Part shown: positions 38,332-48,320 of the stretch, piece after piece
How the letters are laid out: each line of letters starts with the position of its first letter
Numbering within the stretch: position 1 is the stretch's first letter
Assembly (NCBI GenBank): GCA_024761205.1
Contig: JAMASS010000018.1
Location: 32,224-96,223, forward strand
From: Limisphaerales bacterium
GTDB lineage: Bacteria; Verrucomicrobiota; Verrucomicrobiia; Limisphaerales; AAA164-E04
Reading direction: 5' to 3'
Length of the DNA stretch: 64,000 nucleotides
Made by a program: the position numbers and the translations under genes
The notes under the pieces: model-generated
What the model saw: only the letters and a program-made list of their open reading frames with translations
The model's database searches: none
What the model was told of the DNA's origin: nothing

Positions 38332-38938
38332 TTACCCAAACTTGATTTGCCAGGTTACCGTTTTATATGCTTGATCTCGCATCCATCTGCCCGAGGCCGT
38401 TTGGTGATCTTTGGTCGCAATGACGTCTTGGATTTTCTGCTCTGAATAGCCTGCAATGCATCGCAGGCATGTTGTTTATTCTCAGGATGCCAACAACTTC
38501 CCTCCATTCTTCGACGTCATAACCATACTCAAGTAACAGCTTCATAATTTTGCGGAATTTAGGATTGCTTCGTCGCGATGATAACAGATATAACTTGATT
38601 TGCCCATAGTAGATAAAATTTGACAGATAGACAGGGTTCTTGTTCTTGGGATCGTAGTAATCGTTCGGCTTCTCTCTGATCAGACGTTCCTTTTCCAAGG
38701 CTGATTGGGATATTTGATGTGCCGATGGCAATCCAATTGATTGATACTGTGGTGATAGTCCTGTAAACTCAACCCGCTCGCTGCGATTTGAGACAGTATT
38801 TTCCGTTAGACTACTAAAATCGCCTGAGTCTCCTCTTTGGGCGACTAGCCAGCCGCCACCCACAATAATTACGATGAGGGTCATTGGAAAAATGAGCATC
38901 GCATTCATAAGCAAATTAATATCAAGGAAGACTCCCAA
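38332..38938 (-). CDS. Unrecognised membrane-anchored protein, possibly frameshifted
   Basis: ATG at 38938 begins an open frame of 191 codons to 38363, with a single N-terminal membrane segment (MLIFPMTLIVIIVGGGWLVA, residues about 12-33) and a hydrophilic remainder (KIMKLLLEYGYDVEEWREVV). Near 38450 a different frame reads YSEQKIQDVIATKDHQTASG then RWMRDQAYK to a stop at 38332, which looks more protein-like than the open frame, so a frameshift is likely. The region is clearly more A/T-rich than its neighbours. No family recognised. Confidence 0.4.
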
Positions 38939-39074
38939 AATACGCCGAACTTCCTAGTCAAATCCACAGTCATTTTTACGGTTTTCGGAGGTCCCGAGAA
39001 ATGATCTCCCGAGATTCCGTTAGCTGTACTCAACACGACGTCTGAAATATCCATGCAACTTGCTTACTTGCCAG

Positions 39075-39377
39075 TCATACGGCTGAGACTATTGTAATCA
39101 TACCGCGTACTGTCTTTGAAAATGATAACACAACGATAATACTCGGTTTTGTCAGAACCACTTGACATCCGACTGCGAGCCAGGATATACAACACATAAT
39201 CATAGCTAAACTTATTGACCAGGCGATTGTGATAGGTGATGCGGTAATGAAAAGCCCAGGCAGCGACATATGGGTGAGATCTATCAGTTTTATAATTGAT
39301 GACCTGCCCATAACATGTTTAACGATGATACTAAATGTTAATAGAGAGATGAGCTCGACAGACATCGATTTCAACAT
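39075..39377 (-). CDS. Possible small hydrophobic membrane protein
   Basis: 100 codons from ATG at 39377, with two to three hydrophobic stretches (LISLLTFSIIVKHVM, FITASPITIAWSISLAMIMC, PSIIVVLSFS). It lies in the A/T-rich island 38.2-39.8 kb, where chance open frames are hydrophobic, so support is weak. No family recognised. The rest of the island up to 39769 holds nothing I can name. Confidence 0.25.
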   Translation of the reverse strand: MLKSMSVELISLLTFSIIVKHVMGRSSIIKLIDLTHMSLPGLFITASPITIAWSISLAMIMCCISWLAVGCQVVLTKPSIIVVLSFSKTVRGMITIVSAV

Positions 39378-39769
39378 AAAAAATCCTTTTCGATTGTTTT
39401 CCTCTTTGCGACAGTTTTAAATCGGAGGCAGCGATCCTTTCGAGTTAACTATTTTTCGATAAGAACAAAGTGTCCAAGTAATAAACTTCTCTAAATCGGT
39501 CAATATTAATTCTGAAAAACTCAGCAGAGAAATCAAATTAGAGATCGCATCAATGCCGAGAATTCAGCACGGGATCCCCTACGCGCCCCACGATCTCTAT
39601 GCTAGAAACCGATAAAGACACACAGAGCAGATACATCGCAGCATCACCCTCGACTCCCACGGTGCTCAGTAATCAATCCTTCTATACTTATGTATCAGTA
39701 GCATGGTATGAGATCATTTAGACGATGAATAGGACCAACATCAGAGACTTACTCTTTGATGCTGCCTGA

Positions 39770-40555
39770 TCAACTAAGCCCTAACTCAAATTGATAGAGC
39801 CGCGACAATCGAGCCGCGTGCTCATCATAAGCGGCCTCAAACAGATCCTTCGCACGCTCTGTGCCCACAAGGGCCCCGGCAGTCAGAACTTTCGGTGGCG
39901 AGCCAGCCGCCACCAGCCGTTGAGCGATTTCCGCTTTCAAGGCATTGATGACCAGACAGCCTCCCACCGTGGAACCCGGGGCCACCGGTGTGTCGAGTCC
40001 GGGAACGGAAATCATCGCGTCACCCGTCGGAGCGCCAGTATCCAAAATCAAGTCCGCACAGTCGTGGAGCTTTCGTCCTTGGGGATGGCGACTCGCTGAC
40101 TCTGCCGCATGGACTTTACTCACCAAAGCCACGACTTTGATCCCCTGTTTTTGGAACGCCTCCGCCATCTCGACTGGCACCACATTACAGCCGCTTGACG
40201 AAACAACCAGGGCACCGTCATCCGCACTCAAGGTATAGTTGCGCAGAATCCGGCCTGCTAATCCCGTGGTATTTTCCAAAAACATCGCCTGGCGTTGGCC
40301 GTTCGCACCCACCACGCCGTTGTGAAAGGTCAATGAAAGCTCCACGATGGGATTGAATCCGGGGAAAGATCCATAGCGTGGCCACATCTCCTCGACCATG
40401 ATCCGACTGTGCCCCGACCCAAACAAATGCACCATCCGACCCGCCAAAATAGACGCGGCAAACCATTCCGCCGCCCGCTGAATCTCACCCTCCTGCTTGG
40501 CAACCACTTCAATCAACTGCCGTATCCTCTCGATGTAAGCTCCTGTAATGCTCAT
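39770..40555 (-). CDS. SIS-domain sugar-phosphate isomerase-like protein (UPF0309 type)
   Basis: 261 residues. Probably binds a phosphosugar and acts as isomerase or regulator. HLFGSGHSRIMVEEMWPRYG near 43-62 and VVSSSGCNVVPVEMAEAFQK near 116-135 are the two phosphosugar-binding loops of the SIS fold. APGSTVGGCLVINALKAEIA is typical of the UPF0309 group. The frame is complete, with clear start and stop. No amino-sugar catabolic genes are adjacent, so the substrate is open. Confidence 0.82.
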   Translation of the reverse strand: MSITGAYIERIRQLIEVVAKQEGEIQRAAEWFAASILAGRMVHLFGSGHSRIMVEEMWPRYGSFPGFNPIVELSLTFHNGVVGANGQRQAMFLENTTGLAGRILRNYTLSADDGALVVSSSGCNVVPVEMAEAFQKQGIKVVALVSKVHAAESASRHPQGRKLHDCADLILDTGAPTGDAMISVPGLDTPVAPGSTVGGCLVINALKAEIAQRLVAAGSPPKVLTAGALVGTERAKDLFEAAYDEHAARLSRLYQFELGLS

Positions 40556-40614
40556 GACTTCCTCATATCCGGTGCCTAGGCTACGGCTTGCGACGGTATC
40601 TTAGGAACTACTCG

Positions 40615-41213
40615 TTAGAGTTCGGGATTCGCATAAGTCTCGGTCCAAGAATCATGGTCCGCATCCGGATAGATCGTCAGCTTCACTTACTGGTTGACTC
40701 GTCGAAAAAGTCGAACCAAACGTTCCGATTCCAAGACGTCCACGCCCCGATCCTTACCCCTGTAAAACACCGGGTAACGACGCCAATGCTACTTTCTCAG
40801 CTGGTGAACCAATCACAAACTTGATAAAATTCCCACCGTTGTTGCAAATCGGCGTTGCCGCGGCAAAATGACCTAGTGCCTTGCCGATCGAGCGCTAGGT
40901 CCCAAACCCTCCCATACTCAATCCCGTCACATAGACCCGGATCAACAAGGTATCGCTCCTCAATGGAATCAATCAACGCAAGCAAGATTTCAGTATCCCA
41001 AGTCCTGTCCTTTGGACATTGCGGTAAAACTAGAATAAAGGGAAAGGTCCGTTTGCTCACCAACTTCAGCAGACTATGCTTCTTCACCAGCTCCAGATTA
41101 ACCTTGTTCACCCATGCCATGAAAAAAGAGCATCAACGGTCATCGTTTCTTGATCTCCCCATACGCCTTGGGCAGCCGCAATAAATAGTCATACCCAATC
41201 GCCTTCTTAATTT
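40615..41213 (-). pseudogene. Decayed esterase/peptidase gene (PHB-depolymerase-like alpha/beta hydrolase)
   Basis: The ancestral protein can be followed through three frames: GYDYLLRLPKAYGEIKKR, TGA, PLMLFFHGMGE; LELVKKHSLLKLVSK and FPFILVLPQCPKDRTWDTEI; VYVTGLSMGGFGT (Ser nucleophile motif GxSxG) followed by TAG at 40895-40897 where Trp is expected; and finally VKLTIYPDADHDSWTETYAN with the catalytic His, stop at 40615. Between them parts are missing. The order and motifs match secreted predicted esterases or peptidases common in this phylum. Confidence 0.75.
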
Positions 41214-41582
41214 CCGTTCGGAACGAAGCTGCTGATTACCTGCTCAGCATTATTGCGACGGCGACTTTTACAACCACCACCAACCAGAACCCCCCAGCAT
41301 CCAACTCCGTTCCAACAACAACACTGTGGACCGCCATGCCTAATTCTTCGCCGATGCCCCCGAATGTCAAGCGGCACAGTCGAAGCATGACAGCGCCAGA
41401 ACGCAATAGCAATGCACAACCAAACCCTCCTCAATGACGAACCAGCCAGATACCCAAGCCCAAAAGAACGACAAACCACTCGCTCGGCAACTTGAATCAG
41501 GAACATCGAACCTCCATGAAACTTTGATATCTGAAACTTGAAACTCCTCCATCCCAGTGCTAGCATTCTCCGCAATGCAACC

Positions 41583-41972
41583 ATGATCGCGTCGCGCAGG
41601 AAGAAAAACACCGACACCCCTACCGGATTCAGGGTCGGCGATGAGCGCCTCATCAAACTAACCGAGAGTGCCGGTAAGAAAGTGGGTTCATTACTCACCA
41701 GACAGGGACGGCCTCAGGGTGTGCTGCGAGTGGCGGTGATTGGTGGGGGATGCTCCGGACTTCAATATAAAATGGATCTTCAAGACGCACCCGCGAATCG
41801 TGATATCCTGGTGGAGTCCGCTGGAATCAAGGTGATTGTCGACCCGAAAAGCGCCCTCTACGTCACCGGCTCGGAACTTGATTTCGTGGAAGCCCTTCAG
41901 AATGGCGGCTTCAAGGTCAACAATCCCAACGCAGCCACCAGCTGTTCCTGCGGCGAAAGTTTCAGTGCTTAG
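41583..41972 (+). CDS. iscA: IscA/ErpA-type Fe-S carrier
   Basis: A-type carrier that receives and delivers Fe-S clusters. ATG at 41583 (MIASRRKKNT) gives 129 residues; the open frame from 41538 adds 15 unlikely residues. The three conserved cysteines are C57 (GGGCSGLQY), C121 and C123 (SCSCGESF). The hscB gene follows 50 bases later on the same strand, so the pair is probably co-transcribed and was likely once continuous with iscU. Confidence 0.92.
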   Translation: MIASRRKKNTDTPTGFRVGDERLIKLTESAGKKVGSLLTRQGRPQGVLRVAVIGGGCSGLQYKMDLQDAPANRDILVESAGIKVIVDPKSALYVTGSELDFVEALQNGGFKVNNPNAATSCSCGESFSA

Positions 41973-42022
41973 TCGGTCGTAAAACTAAGCCAGCCAACGC
42001 CGCTGTCATTACCCATTCCGCA

Positions 42023-42667
42023 ATGCAATCGCAATCCAAACGCATCTCTTCAGTGGATTTCTTTGCTGTTTTAGGATTGCCACGAACACCCTGGATCGAT
42101 GCTGATCGTTTGAAAGCGCACTATCTGGAAATAGCCCGGCAATCTCATCCCGATCAAGCGGAGGAACCGGAATCAAAACAAGCGCCAAATCAGCCGGATT
42201 CAGCGACCGTCAACGAAGCCTATCAAGTGCTCGGCAATGATGTGACCCGCCTCGTCCACTTCCTGGCTCTAGAAACTGGACACGACACCGCGCAAGAACG
42301 AGATGTTCCAAAACAGTTAGTGGATGTCTTTATGGGCCTCAGCCCGCTCTTTCACGAAGCGGACCAGACGATTCAATTGCTCAGGGTAGAGCAAACGCCT
42401 ATCCTCAGGGCTAATCACTACCTGTCAGCAACTCCTTTGTTGACAAGTCTTTCCGACGCCTCAACCAAACTTTCAGCACTCGCTGGCGTAGCGAGAACTC
42501 ACCTTCAAACGGTTGCTCAGGCCTGGTTAGATCTTCCTGTATCTGAGAACGGTCAACAACGCGATGCCATCCTCACGGACCTCAGAGACACTTACCGTAC
42601 CCTCTCGTTTCTGCAGCGTTGGCAAAACAATATCGCTGAACGGAGCTTTGAACTCACGCCCAGTTGA
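42023..42667 (+). CDS. hscB: Fe-S co-chaperone HscB
   Basis: J-protein that brings IscU to the Hsp70 HscA. 214 residues, slightly longer than the usual about 170. The N-terminal J domain has the invariant HPD at 42-44 (RQSHPDQ), flanked by YLEIAR and NEAYQVLGN. The C-terminal helical HSCB domain covers about 95-210 and fits IscU binding. It follows iscA closely. The usual next gene hscA is absent; downstream is non-coding debris. Confidence 0.85.
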   Translation: MQSQSKRISSVDFFAVLGLPRTPWIDADRLKAHYLEIARQSHPDQAEEPESKQAPNQPDSATVNEAYQVLGNDVTRLVHFLALETGHDTAQERDVPKQLVDVFMGLSPLFHEADQTIQLLRVEQTPILRANHYLSATPLLTSLSDASTKLSALAGVARTHLQTVAQAWLDLPVSENGQQRDAILTDLRDTYRTLSFLQRWQNNIAERSFELTPS

Positions 42668-43113
42668 GCCATCCGCCCACTTTGTGGCAGCACACCTGGC
42701 CAAAAATGTCCTATTGAGGTCACCAAACGCTGCAAAAACAGTTCTACCTAACACTTTTTCCAACTTACTTACTATCGAGACAGCTTTTGTCTGCGAAGAT
42801 TGAACAGACTTCGAAGGTCGGCTTGCTCGAGGAAAATCCAAATAACTTCGCAACTTCCTTGTTATGAAGCGGTTAAGATCATCAACTACTGATTTAAGGA
42901 AAAATAACACCCAAAATCTCTCGTTCAGATATCCTTTGGCATTAGTATTGCTTCCTCAACTATGGACAACGTGCTAAAAGATGATTCGAGAAGAGATCAT
43001 GTTGGAGCATGCCAGCCTTCGGTGCCCTCAGTGCGCTGAACACAAAGGCCTATCTATGTCCCATTTCGCACTGGTCCAAAGGTCCAGTGTCCTGCTTGAG
43101 ATAAGAAATATCG

Positions 43114-43155
43114 TCCTGCGATCTGCATGTCCAACAGATCGCAGGATCTTCTTTT
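43114..43155 (+). terminator. Terminator-like hairpin
   Basis: TCCTGCGATCTG (43114-43125) pairs perfectly with CAGATCGCAGGA (43135-43146) across a nine-base loop and is followed by TCTTCTTTT. A 12-bp stem and a T-rich tail fit an intrinsic terminator on the plus strand. No clear gene precedes it, so it may close a small RNA or belong to a remnant. Confidence 0.55.
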
Positions 43156-43294
43156 CAACAATCTACAACAACTAATTCATTGGTTTTAACTCCACTTTCC
43201 CGCAAAGTGGGTGCTCTTGGTAGGCTTCATCGTCAGACTTCTAATGATATGCTAGGCTCATCGGTTTGGAAAAGTGCCCGGCGAAATCCATACT

Positions 43295-43342
43295 CCAAAG
43301 CCCAAGGCAAGCTTAGACCCTAGCTTGGCGTGTCGGCTTTGG
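43295..43342. repeat. Compound imperfect inverted repeat
   Basis: CCAAAGCC (43295-43302) pairs with GGCTTTGG (43335-43342), and inside them CAAGCT (43308-43313) pairs with AGCTTG (43322-43327). The two nested stems are separated by unpaired bulges. Meaning unknown. Confidence 0.4.
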
Positions 43343-44009
43343 GCACCGCTCTCTAGTCATCAACCGGTAGGAAAATCAGCCTCGAAAAAATCTGTCATTG
43401 CCAGGATCAAAGGGAGACCAATCGGTCAGTCAGCAAAATATAGTAGACGGCTCAAGGTCGGCATTCTGGTTGTGATCGTGGTGGGGTGCACGCAATTGCC
43501 TAGCGGACGTTGGTAACATGAACCAGAAAACAACTCTCTGTCTTGCCATCGCTGTTCACCCCAACGGTTCCACCATGTACCTACGGCAAGCTTACAAAAC
43601 ATTAGCTTCAACCCTGTGGATAACGATTGGCTACCCTTGCGAGGGTTGATTTACTTAAACTTTTCAAAACTTTCTTTTGACAATCCAGCGATATGCCCGG
43701 TCTTAAATCAATGCCCCTGACCTTCAGATCCTCGCCGAAGGCTCGACATTTTAATTCTGCTGTGCTCTCAGGAGGGGGAAAGTAGCGCATTCGTCAATAG
43801 GTTCATCACCACTCGTCGGGTCAATTTTCATCACAGTGAAATTCGAGAGAATCGTTTTCGACCCTAAGAGTCATGCGATCTTTATTGCCCGAATTCACAA
43901 AGAGCTTGGCCCATTCCCTCAACAGTGCAACGATGCCGGTCAGTTTGAGGGGCGCACAAGATCAGCAAAGTGCCGACCATCATGGAAAGCCAATTCCAGC
44001 TACAAAGGT

Positions 44010-44655
44010 TCCTTAGTTGTTCTTTAGAAATTTGGCGCTGGCTTCTGCACGTGAGCCGACTTGAAGTTTCTCGTGGATTGAGCGCAAGTGGTTGCGGACT
44101 TTACTCTCGCTGACCAAGAGTTGGTCGGCGTCGTAGGCAGCGCGACAGTCCCTCGAGAACCTCTCGCTCCTGTTCGCTGATTTTAGCGATGGAATCGGCG
44201 CTGCTTTCTTGCCGGTGAAAATATTGAACAACCATCAGGGTGAGTTTTCCGGTCATATGGATTCACCTCTGTGCATGGCTTCAACTGCCTTAAGAATCTC
44301 AGCGGGTGGTGTTCGCTTCAGCAAGTAACCCATCGCACCGGCTCGCAGGGAATTGAAGGGCATATCTTTGTCCTCTAGATGGTTAGTATGAGGACCTTCA
44401 AATCTGGCAGGTAGGTTCGCAGTTGTTGGACGCACTCAATACTAGTCATGCGGGGCATTTGAATATCCATGAGAACCACACATCCGGTTGAACGATGAGG
44501 ACTTGATCTAGGGCTTCCCAAGCACGCGTAAAGGTATAGGGACAATGGAATCCCGGTGTCCCACTGATCAAGGGCGGTAAGCATAGCACACACCCCCGGT
44601 ATTGTCATCGATGACGCAAACTGATATCGGGGGCGAATTGGTTTCAGACATGGTC
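44010..44655 (-). pseudogene. Decayed NarL/LuxR-type response regulator
   Basis: Receiver pieces: CVVLMDIQMPRMTSIECVQQ with the phosphoacceptor Asp, LPDLKVLILTI, then in another frame EDKDMPFNSLRAGAMGYLLK and RTPPAEILKAVEAMHRGES. The LuxR HTH remains as LLVSESKVRNHLRSIHEKLQ then VGSRAEASAKFLKNN, stop at 44013. At least three frame changes. It is downstream, on the same strand, of a decayed sensor kinase, so a whole two-component pair has been lost. Confidence 0.78.
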
Positions 44656-44765
44656 TAAGAATGGACATTCCTAGTCTTGCCTCATGCGGTGGACAACGGT
44701 AGTCGAATTTGAATCTCCGCAACCTCTCTGAGCTTGCTCTGGAAAAGCACTTCACCTCGCGATGA

Positions 44766-45083
44766 CTAGATCCTACTTCTTATACTATCTGCCGAAAAAT
44801 CATTTTTGGAGAGTACAGATGGAGACGGTTTGTTGGGGGGGCGTTCATAAAGGGCCGAAGCGCTAGGCCGGGGGCCGCCGGACGGAATCCTTGGCGCACC
44901 AGAGCGCTTCCGGTGGGAGGAGCGCCTTTTTGCCGCGTCTGCATTCGTTGTCGAACTACGGTGTCGCCTGCGAATCGCCGAGTGGCATCCCCGTTCGCTC
45001 GCCAGCTTCTCACTTGAGTCCGCCGCTAGCCCTAGAACCGGGGCGCCGCAGGTAACCCAAAGCAGGAAAACAAAACCTAGCAC
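44766..45083 (-). CDS. Open frame with signal-peptide-like start, possibly part of a repeat
   Basis: 105 codons from ATG at 45083: a hydrophobic start (MLGFVFLLWVTCGAPVLGLA) followed by a very basic, Ser/Arg/Pro-rich chain with SSHRKRSGAPRIPSGGPRPS. It is wedged between the remains of the response regulator and the sensor kinase and is more GC-rich than both. I recall similar basic open frames as repeated hypothetical proteins in Verrucomicrobia, so it may be a mobile or repeated cassette and not a real protein. Weak call. Confidence 0.25.
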   Translation of the reverse strand: MLGFVFLLWVTCGAPVLGLAADSSEKLASERGCHSAIRRRHRSSTTNADAAKRRSSHRKRSGAPRIPSGGPRPSASALYERPPNKPSPSVLSKNDFSADSIRSRI

Positions 45084-45109
45084 AGCCTAAGTTTCCGGAA
45101 ACTTATCAG

Positions 45110-46630
45110 GGCAGATGCTCTATCTGATTCGTTGCCAAATGCCAGCTGTTCCTTTGGTGTCAAATCCGCTTCTGTTTTCGGCGATTGTGACGATCAGAAT
45201 ATTTTTGGCCACTGCGAGTCCGAAGCGGACCTTTGATGCATCAGCATGTTTGACAATGTTGTTGAGTGCCTCTTTGACGCAAAGAATGACATGATGGCGA
45301 GATTCGCCCTTCAACGGAACATGAGGTAACTCCATCGGGACTTCGGTCTCTAGTTCGAGTCTACCGCTTCGCAGAATTATCGGGCATATTGAGATGAGTA
45401 GGCCGACAGTCGATCAATACTGTCGTTCTTCGGATTGACTGCCCAGACGATCTCGTCTCGCACCGATGTTGTTTCTCACGCCTTACCCGTAATCTTTGCG
45501 ACATTTTGGTCCAGTTCACTCGTTGGGGGGAGGTCCCTCTGGATCAATTCGCCTTGCAGAGCAATGTGTGTCAATCGTGCGTTCAGATCGTTGTGCATGT
45601 CATGAGTAGTGATCCGGGCTTGTTTGTGCGTGGTGGCATGCTTGAGTTCCAGGTGGAGCATTTTCCCAACGCAATCGTCTTTGTGAAATATATCGAATGC
45701 CAAGGATGAGGCCCATCAATCCGAGGGCTGCGGTCCCCAAGATGAAAGACTTTGTCTGCCAAATGAGGGGAAGAGAAGTGAGCATTAGCGTGACAGCGCT
45801 ATCGTTCCAAGCACCGTCGCTGTTAGTCGCAGTCACCTGAAAACGGTAGGTTCCCGGCAGAATGCCGGTGTAGTAAGGGCCACACGATGAGTGTCTGCGT
45901 GAGTCCAGTGCAATTAATTTCGAGGCGGTGCATTCATTCCGGGTGGAATCCGAATCTCCTCGGGCAGCCTGGACAAAAGGGCGGTTGGGGTGGTGGAGCG
46001 ACTCACCACGCTATGGTCGGCGATTCCGGCGTGGGCGCAGGGATTCCGAATTGCTGCTTGCGATGATTGCTGCTCCCGAGGCTGGGAGTCGGTTGGTGGG
46101 TTAGGGGGGCTTCAATTTGCGGCGTTGAGCCGGTGAAACGTTTCCGACTCGTGTTTCATCGATTCGGATGATTTCGATTACAACAATCTGTGGATACTCG
46201 TTTCTTGGGAGAGATACGGTGTCAATACGAGCTTTCACATTCATCTGCCCCCACACAAACCATGCCGTCCCGGCTGGGTGCTATTGTATCAACCCTGGGG
46301 CGATGATAATCGGGTAACAGGGTGGCGATTCCGTTACTCTCGAGCCCGTGAGAGGTTTCGGGGCGAAAAACTTCGAAATAGACGCTGTCGAAACGTATCA
46401 GACCGACTTCCGTGCCCAACCAGAAATACTCTTCCAGTGTTTGCGGGATGCTGATAATTCGACTCTGAGGCAGGCTCTATTCCGCCATTCAGACCCTGAG
46501 GCTTTCCGCTTGCTGCCGACATTTTCCAGGCTAGGAGGAGCGCTGCTAAGCCTGTCAATGCCAGTCTGAAACACGGGCTTGCTATCGGCTGATGCCAAGC
46601 TTCTCTGTGGTCATAGGTTGCGTGTTTAGT
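45110..46630 (-). pseudogene. Decayed propeller-type sensor histidine kinase
   Basis: In order on the minus strand: a signal peptide (FRLALTGLAALLLAWKMSA), one two-component-propeller repeat (WLGTEVGLIRFDSVYFEVF and RPETSHGLESNGIATLLPDY), the end of a Y_Y_Y domain (VTATNSDGAWNDSAVTLML), a membrane helix (FILGTAALGLMGLILGIRYI), a HisKA_3 dimerisation box (THDMHNDLNARLTHIALQGE) and the ATPase N box (CVKEALNNIVKHADASKVRF). Most propeller blades are missing and the frame changes several times. It pairs with the response regulator remnant downstream. Confidence 0.75.
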
Positions 46631-46763
46631 GATTGCGGAATCCAGTTTAGCACGATGAAACTGGTTCTTTGCCCGATCCAAAGCTTGGGTGCGAATGGTT
46701 GCTCCGTGCAAGCAGAATGGAGGATTCGGTCTGTGGTTAAAAGGGGGGTTCGGCCCTCAAGCC

Positions 46764-48320
46764 TTAACCCGGGTAGTCCGCCACATAGACAGCTTTAACC
46801 TGAGTGTAATCCAAGAAGGTGTCCTCGCAGTTCACCCCGCCGCCGGGGCCGCCCGAGATCCCCTGTCCTCCGTATGGCAAGCCATAAGCGATTGAGTTGT
46901 GGCAGTTCACCTGGCCAGTGCCGTCACGGAATTTCTTGGCCAAGGCGACGCCACGTTCGATGTCTTGTGTCCAAACACTGGCACCCAAACCATAGGGAGA
47001 ACGGTTGGCCAACTGAAGAGCTTCTTCGGCCGAATCAACGGGGCAGACGGTCGCAAAGGTGTGAAAGACTTCCTGGGGATTGCAATCCACCTCCGGGGAT
47101 GTGCGATACAGAGCGGGTTTCAGATAGAATCCGTCCTTGCCGCTTACCTCGGCGACTCCTCCTGATAGGATGGCTTGGCCACCCCGCGCGGCGGTTTCTT
47201 TTTGGGCTTGGAGAATTCGGTGGTGTTGGGTCGAATTAATGACGGAACCCAACTGCGTGCCTTCGTCCGTTTGATAACCGATTTTCAAACCTTCGAGGAA
47301 GGATCGTTGGGCGTCGATAAACGGATCCGCAATCTTCCGATCGACGAATACTCGATGAACCGTGCAGCAAGTTTGTCCGTAGTGCTGGTTGACGTATCGT
47401 CCGACCATGCGGGCCACTAGTTCGGGATCAGCATCACTGAGGACAATCGCGGATCCGTTGCCACCCATTTCACGCTTCATGCGCGTGCCGTGTCGGTCAC
47501 ACGTTCGTAAGATCGCTTGGCCGACACCGGGGGAACCCGTGAAGGAGATGTATCGAACGCCTGGATGTTTGGCGATGCATTGGCCGGTGATTTCGCCACG
47601 GCCGGGCAGGACGTTGATGACACCAGGAGGAAAGCCGGCCTCGGCGGCCAACTTGGCAATGTATAGAGCAGATATCGGCGTGTCTTCGGCTGGCTTGATC
47701 AACACCGTGTTTCCGGCTAGCAGCGCAGGGAACATGAACCAAGATGTTAAGACAATGGGATAATTCCATGGAATAATGCCTGCGACGACGCCCCAAGGCT
47801 CACGATAGGTGAATCCTTTGACTCTGGGGGCCACCGATCTTTCGGGGCCCTCACCCATGGCAATCCGTCGTGCCACGCCGCTGAAGTATTCGGCACATTC
47901 GCGAATTTGCGTGAAGTCGCCAGTGGCCAACTCCGACACCTTGCCCCCGTCCCGAATCTCACAGGCTAGCAGGATATCACGATCGCGACCGCACAGTTCG
48001 ACTAGCTTGTTCACCAAGGCAATACGTTTCTCCACCAATACATCCTTCCAGCCGTTGCCATTGTCTCCTATGAAGGCCTTGTGTGCTGTTTCGACGGCTA
48101 AGGCGACTTCGGCCTCGCCCATTTCACAAATGGTCGCGAGAACTTCCTGGGACCCGGGGTCGGTGGTTTGAAACGTGGCGTTCATCGATCCTGAAACGCT
48201 TTTTCCGCCGATGATGCCGCCTAATGGTGCACCGCCATTGCTACAGAATTGGGAGAATTTGTCCGGCGTCGTAAAAGTCGTCGCGGTAAATGCCTGAATA
48301 TCGATCGATGCAGTCGCCAT
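46764..48320 (-). CDS. Aldehyde dehydrogenase, betaine-aldehyde dehydrogenase-like
   Basis: NAD(P)-dependent oxidation of an aldehyde to the acid. 518 residues. The cofactor-binding helix region has PWNYPIVLTSWFMFPALLAG; the general base is E284 (KREMGGNG) and the nucleophile is C318 in GQTCCT. FTGSPGVGQAI and PQEVFHTFATV are also typical. The MGGNG variant of the usual LGGK motif is unusual. It has about 40 extra N-terminal residues. BetB-like by overall look, but the substrate is not certain and no choline genes are adjacent. Confidence 0.88.
   Translation of the reverse strand: MATASIDIQAFTATTFTTPDKFSQFCSNGGAPLGGIIGGKSVSGSMNATFQTTDPGSQEVLATICEMGEAEVALAVETAHKAFIGDNGNGWKDVLVEKRIALVNKLVELCGRDRDILLACEIRDGGKVSELATGDFTQIRECAEYFSGVARRIAMGEGPERSVAPRVKGFTYREPWGVVAGIIPWNYPIVLTSWFMFPALLAGNTVLIKPAEDTPISALYIAKLAAEAGFPPGVINVLPGRGEITGQCIAKHPGVRYISFTGSPGVGQAILRTCDRHGTRMKREMGGNGSAIVLSDADPELVARMVGRYVNQHYGQTCCTVHRVFVDRKIADPFIDAQRSFLEGLKIGYQTDEGTQLGSVINSTQHHRILQAQKETAARGGQAILSGGVAEVSGKDGFYLKPALYRTSPEVDCNPQEVFHTFATVCPVDSAEEALQLANRSPYGLGASVWTQDIERGVALAKKFRDGTGQVNCHNSIAYGLPYGGQGISGGPGGGVNCEDTFLDYTQVKAVYVADYPG

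Larger units (their letters stand above)
42668..44009. other. Gene-poor stretch with hairpins
   Basis: About 1.3 kb with only short open frames, none recognisable. It contains a terminator-like hairpin at 43114-43155 and a second compound inverted repeat at 43295-43342. One frame (43274-43516) ends in a hydrophobic stretch (VGILVVIVVGC), but I would not call it a gene. Confidence 0.4.

Noticed and set aside
43295..43342. Integron attC site
   Set aside because: Nested inverted repeats are present, but no RYYYAAC/GTTRRRY core pair at the ends and no integrase or cassette array nearby.
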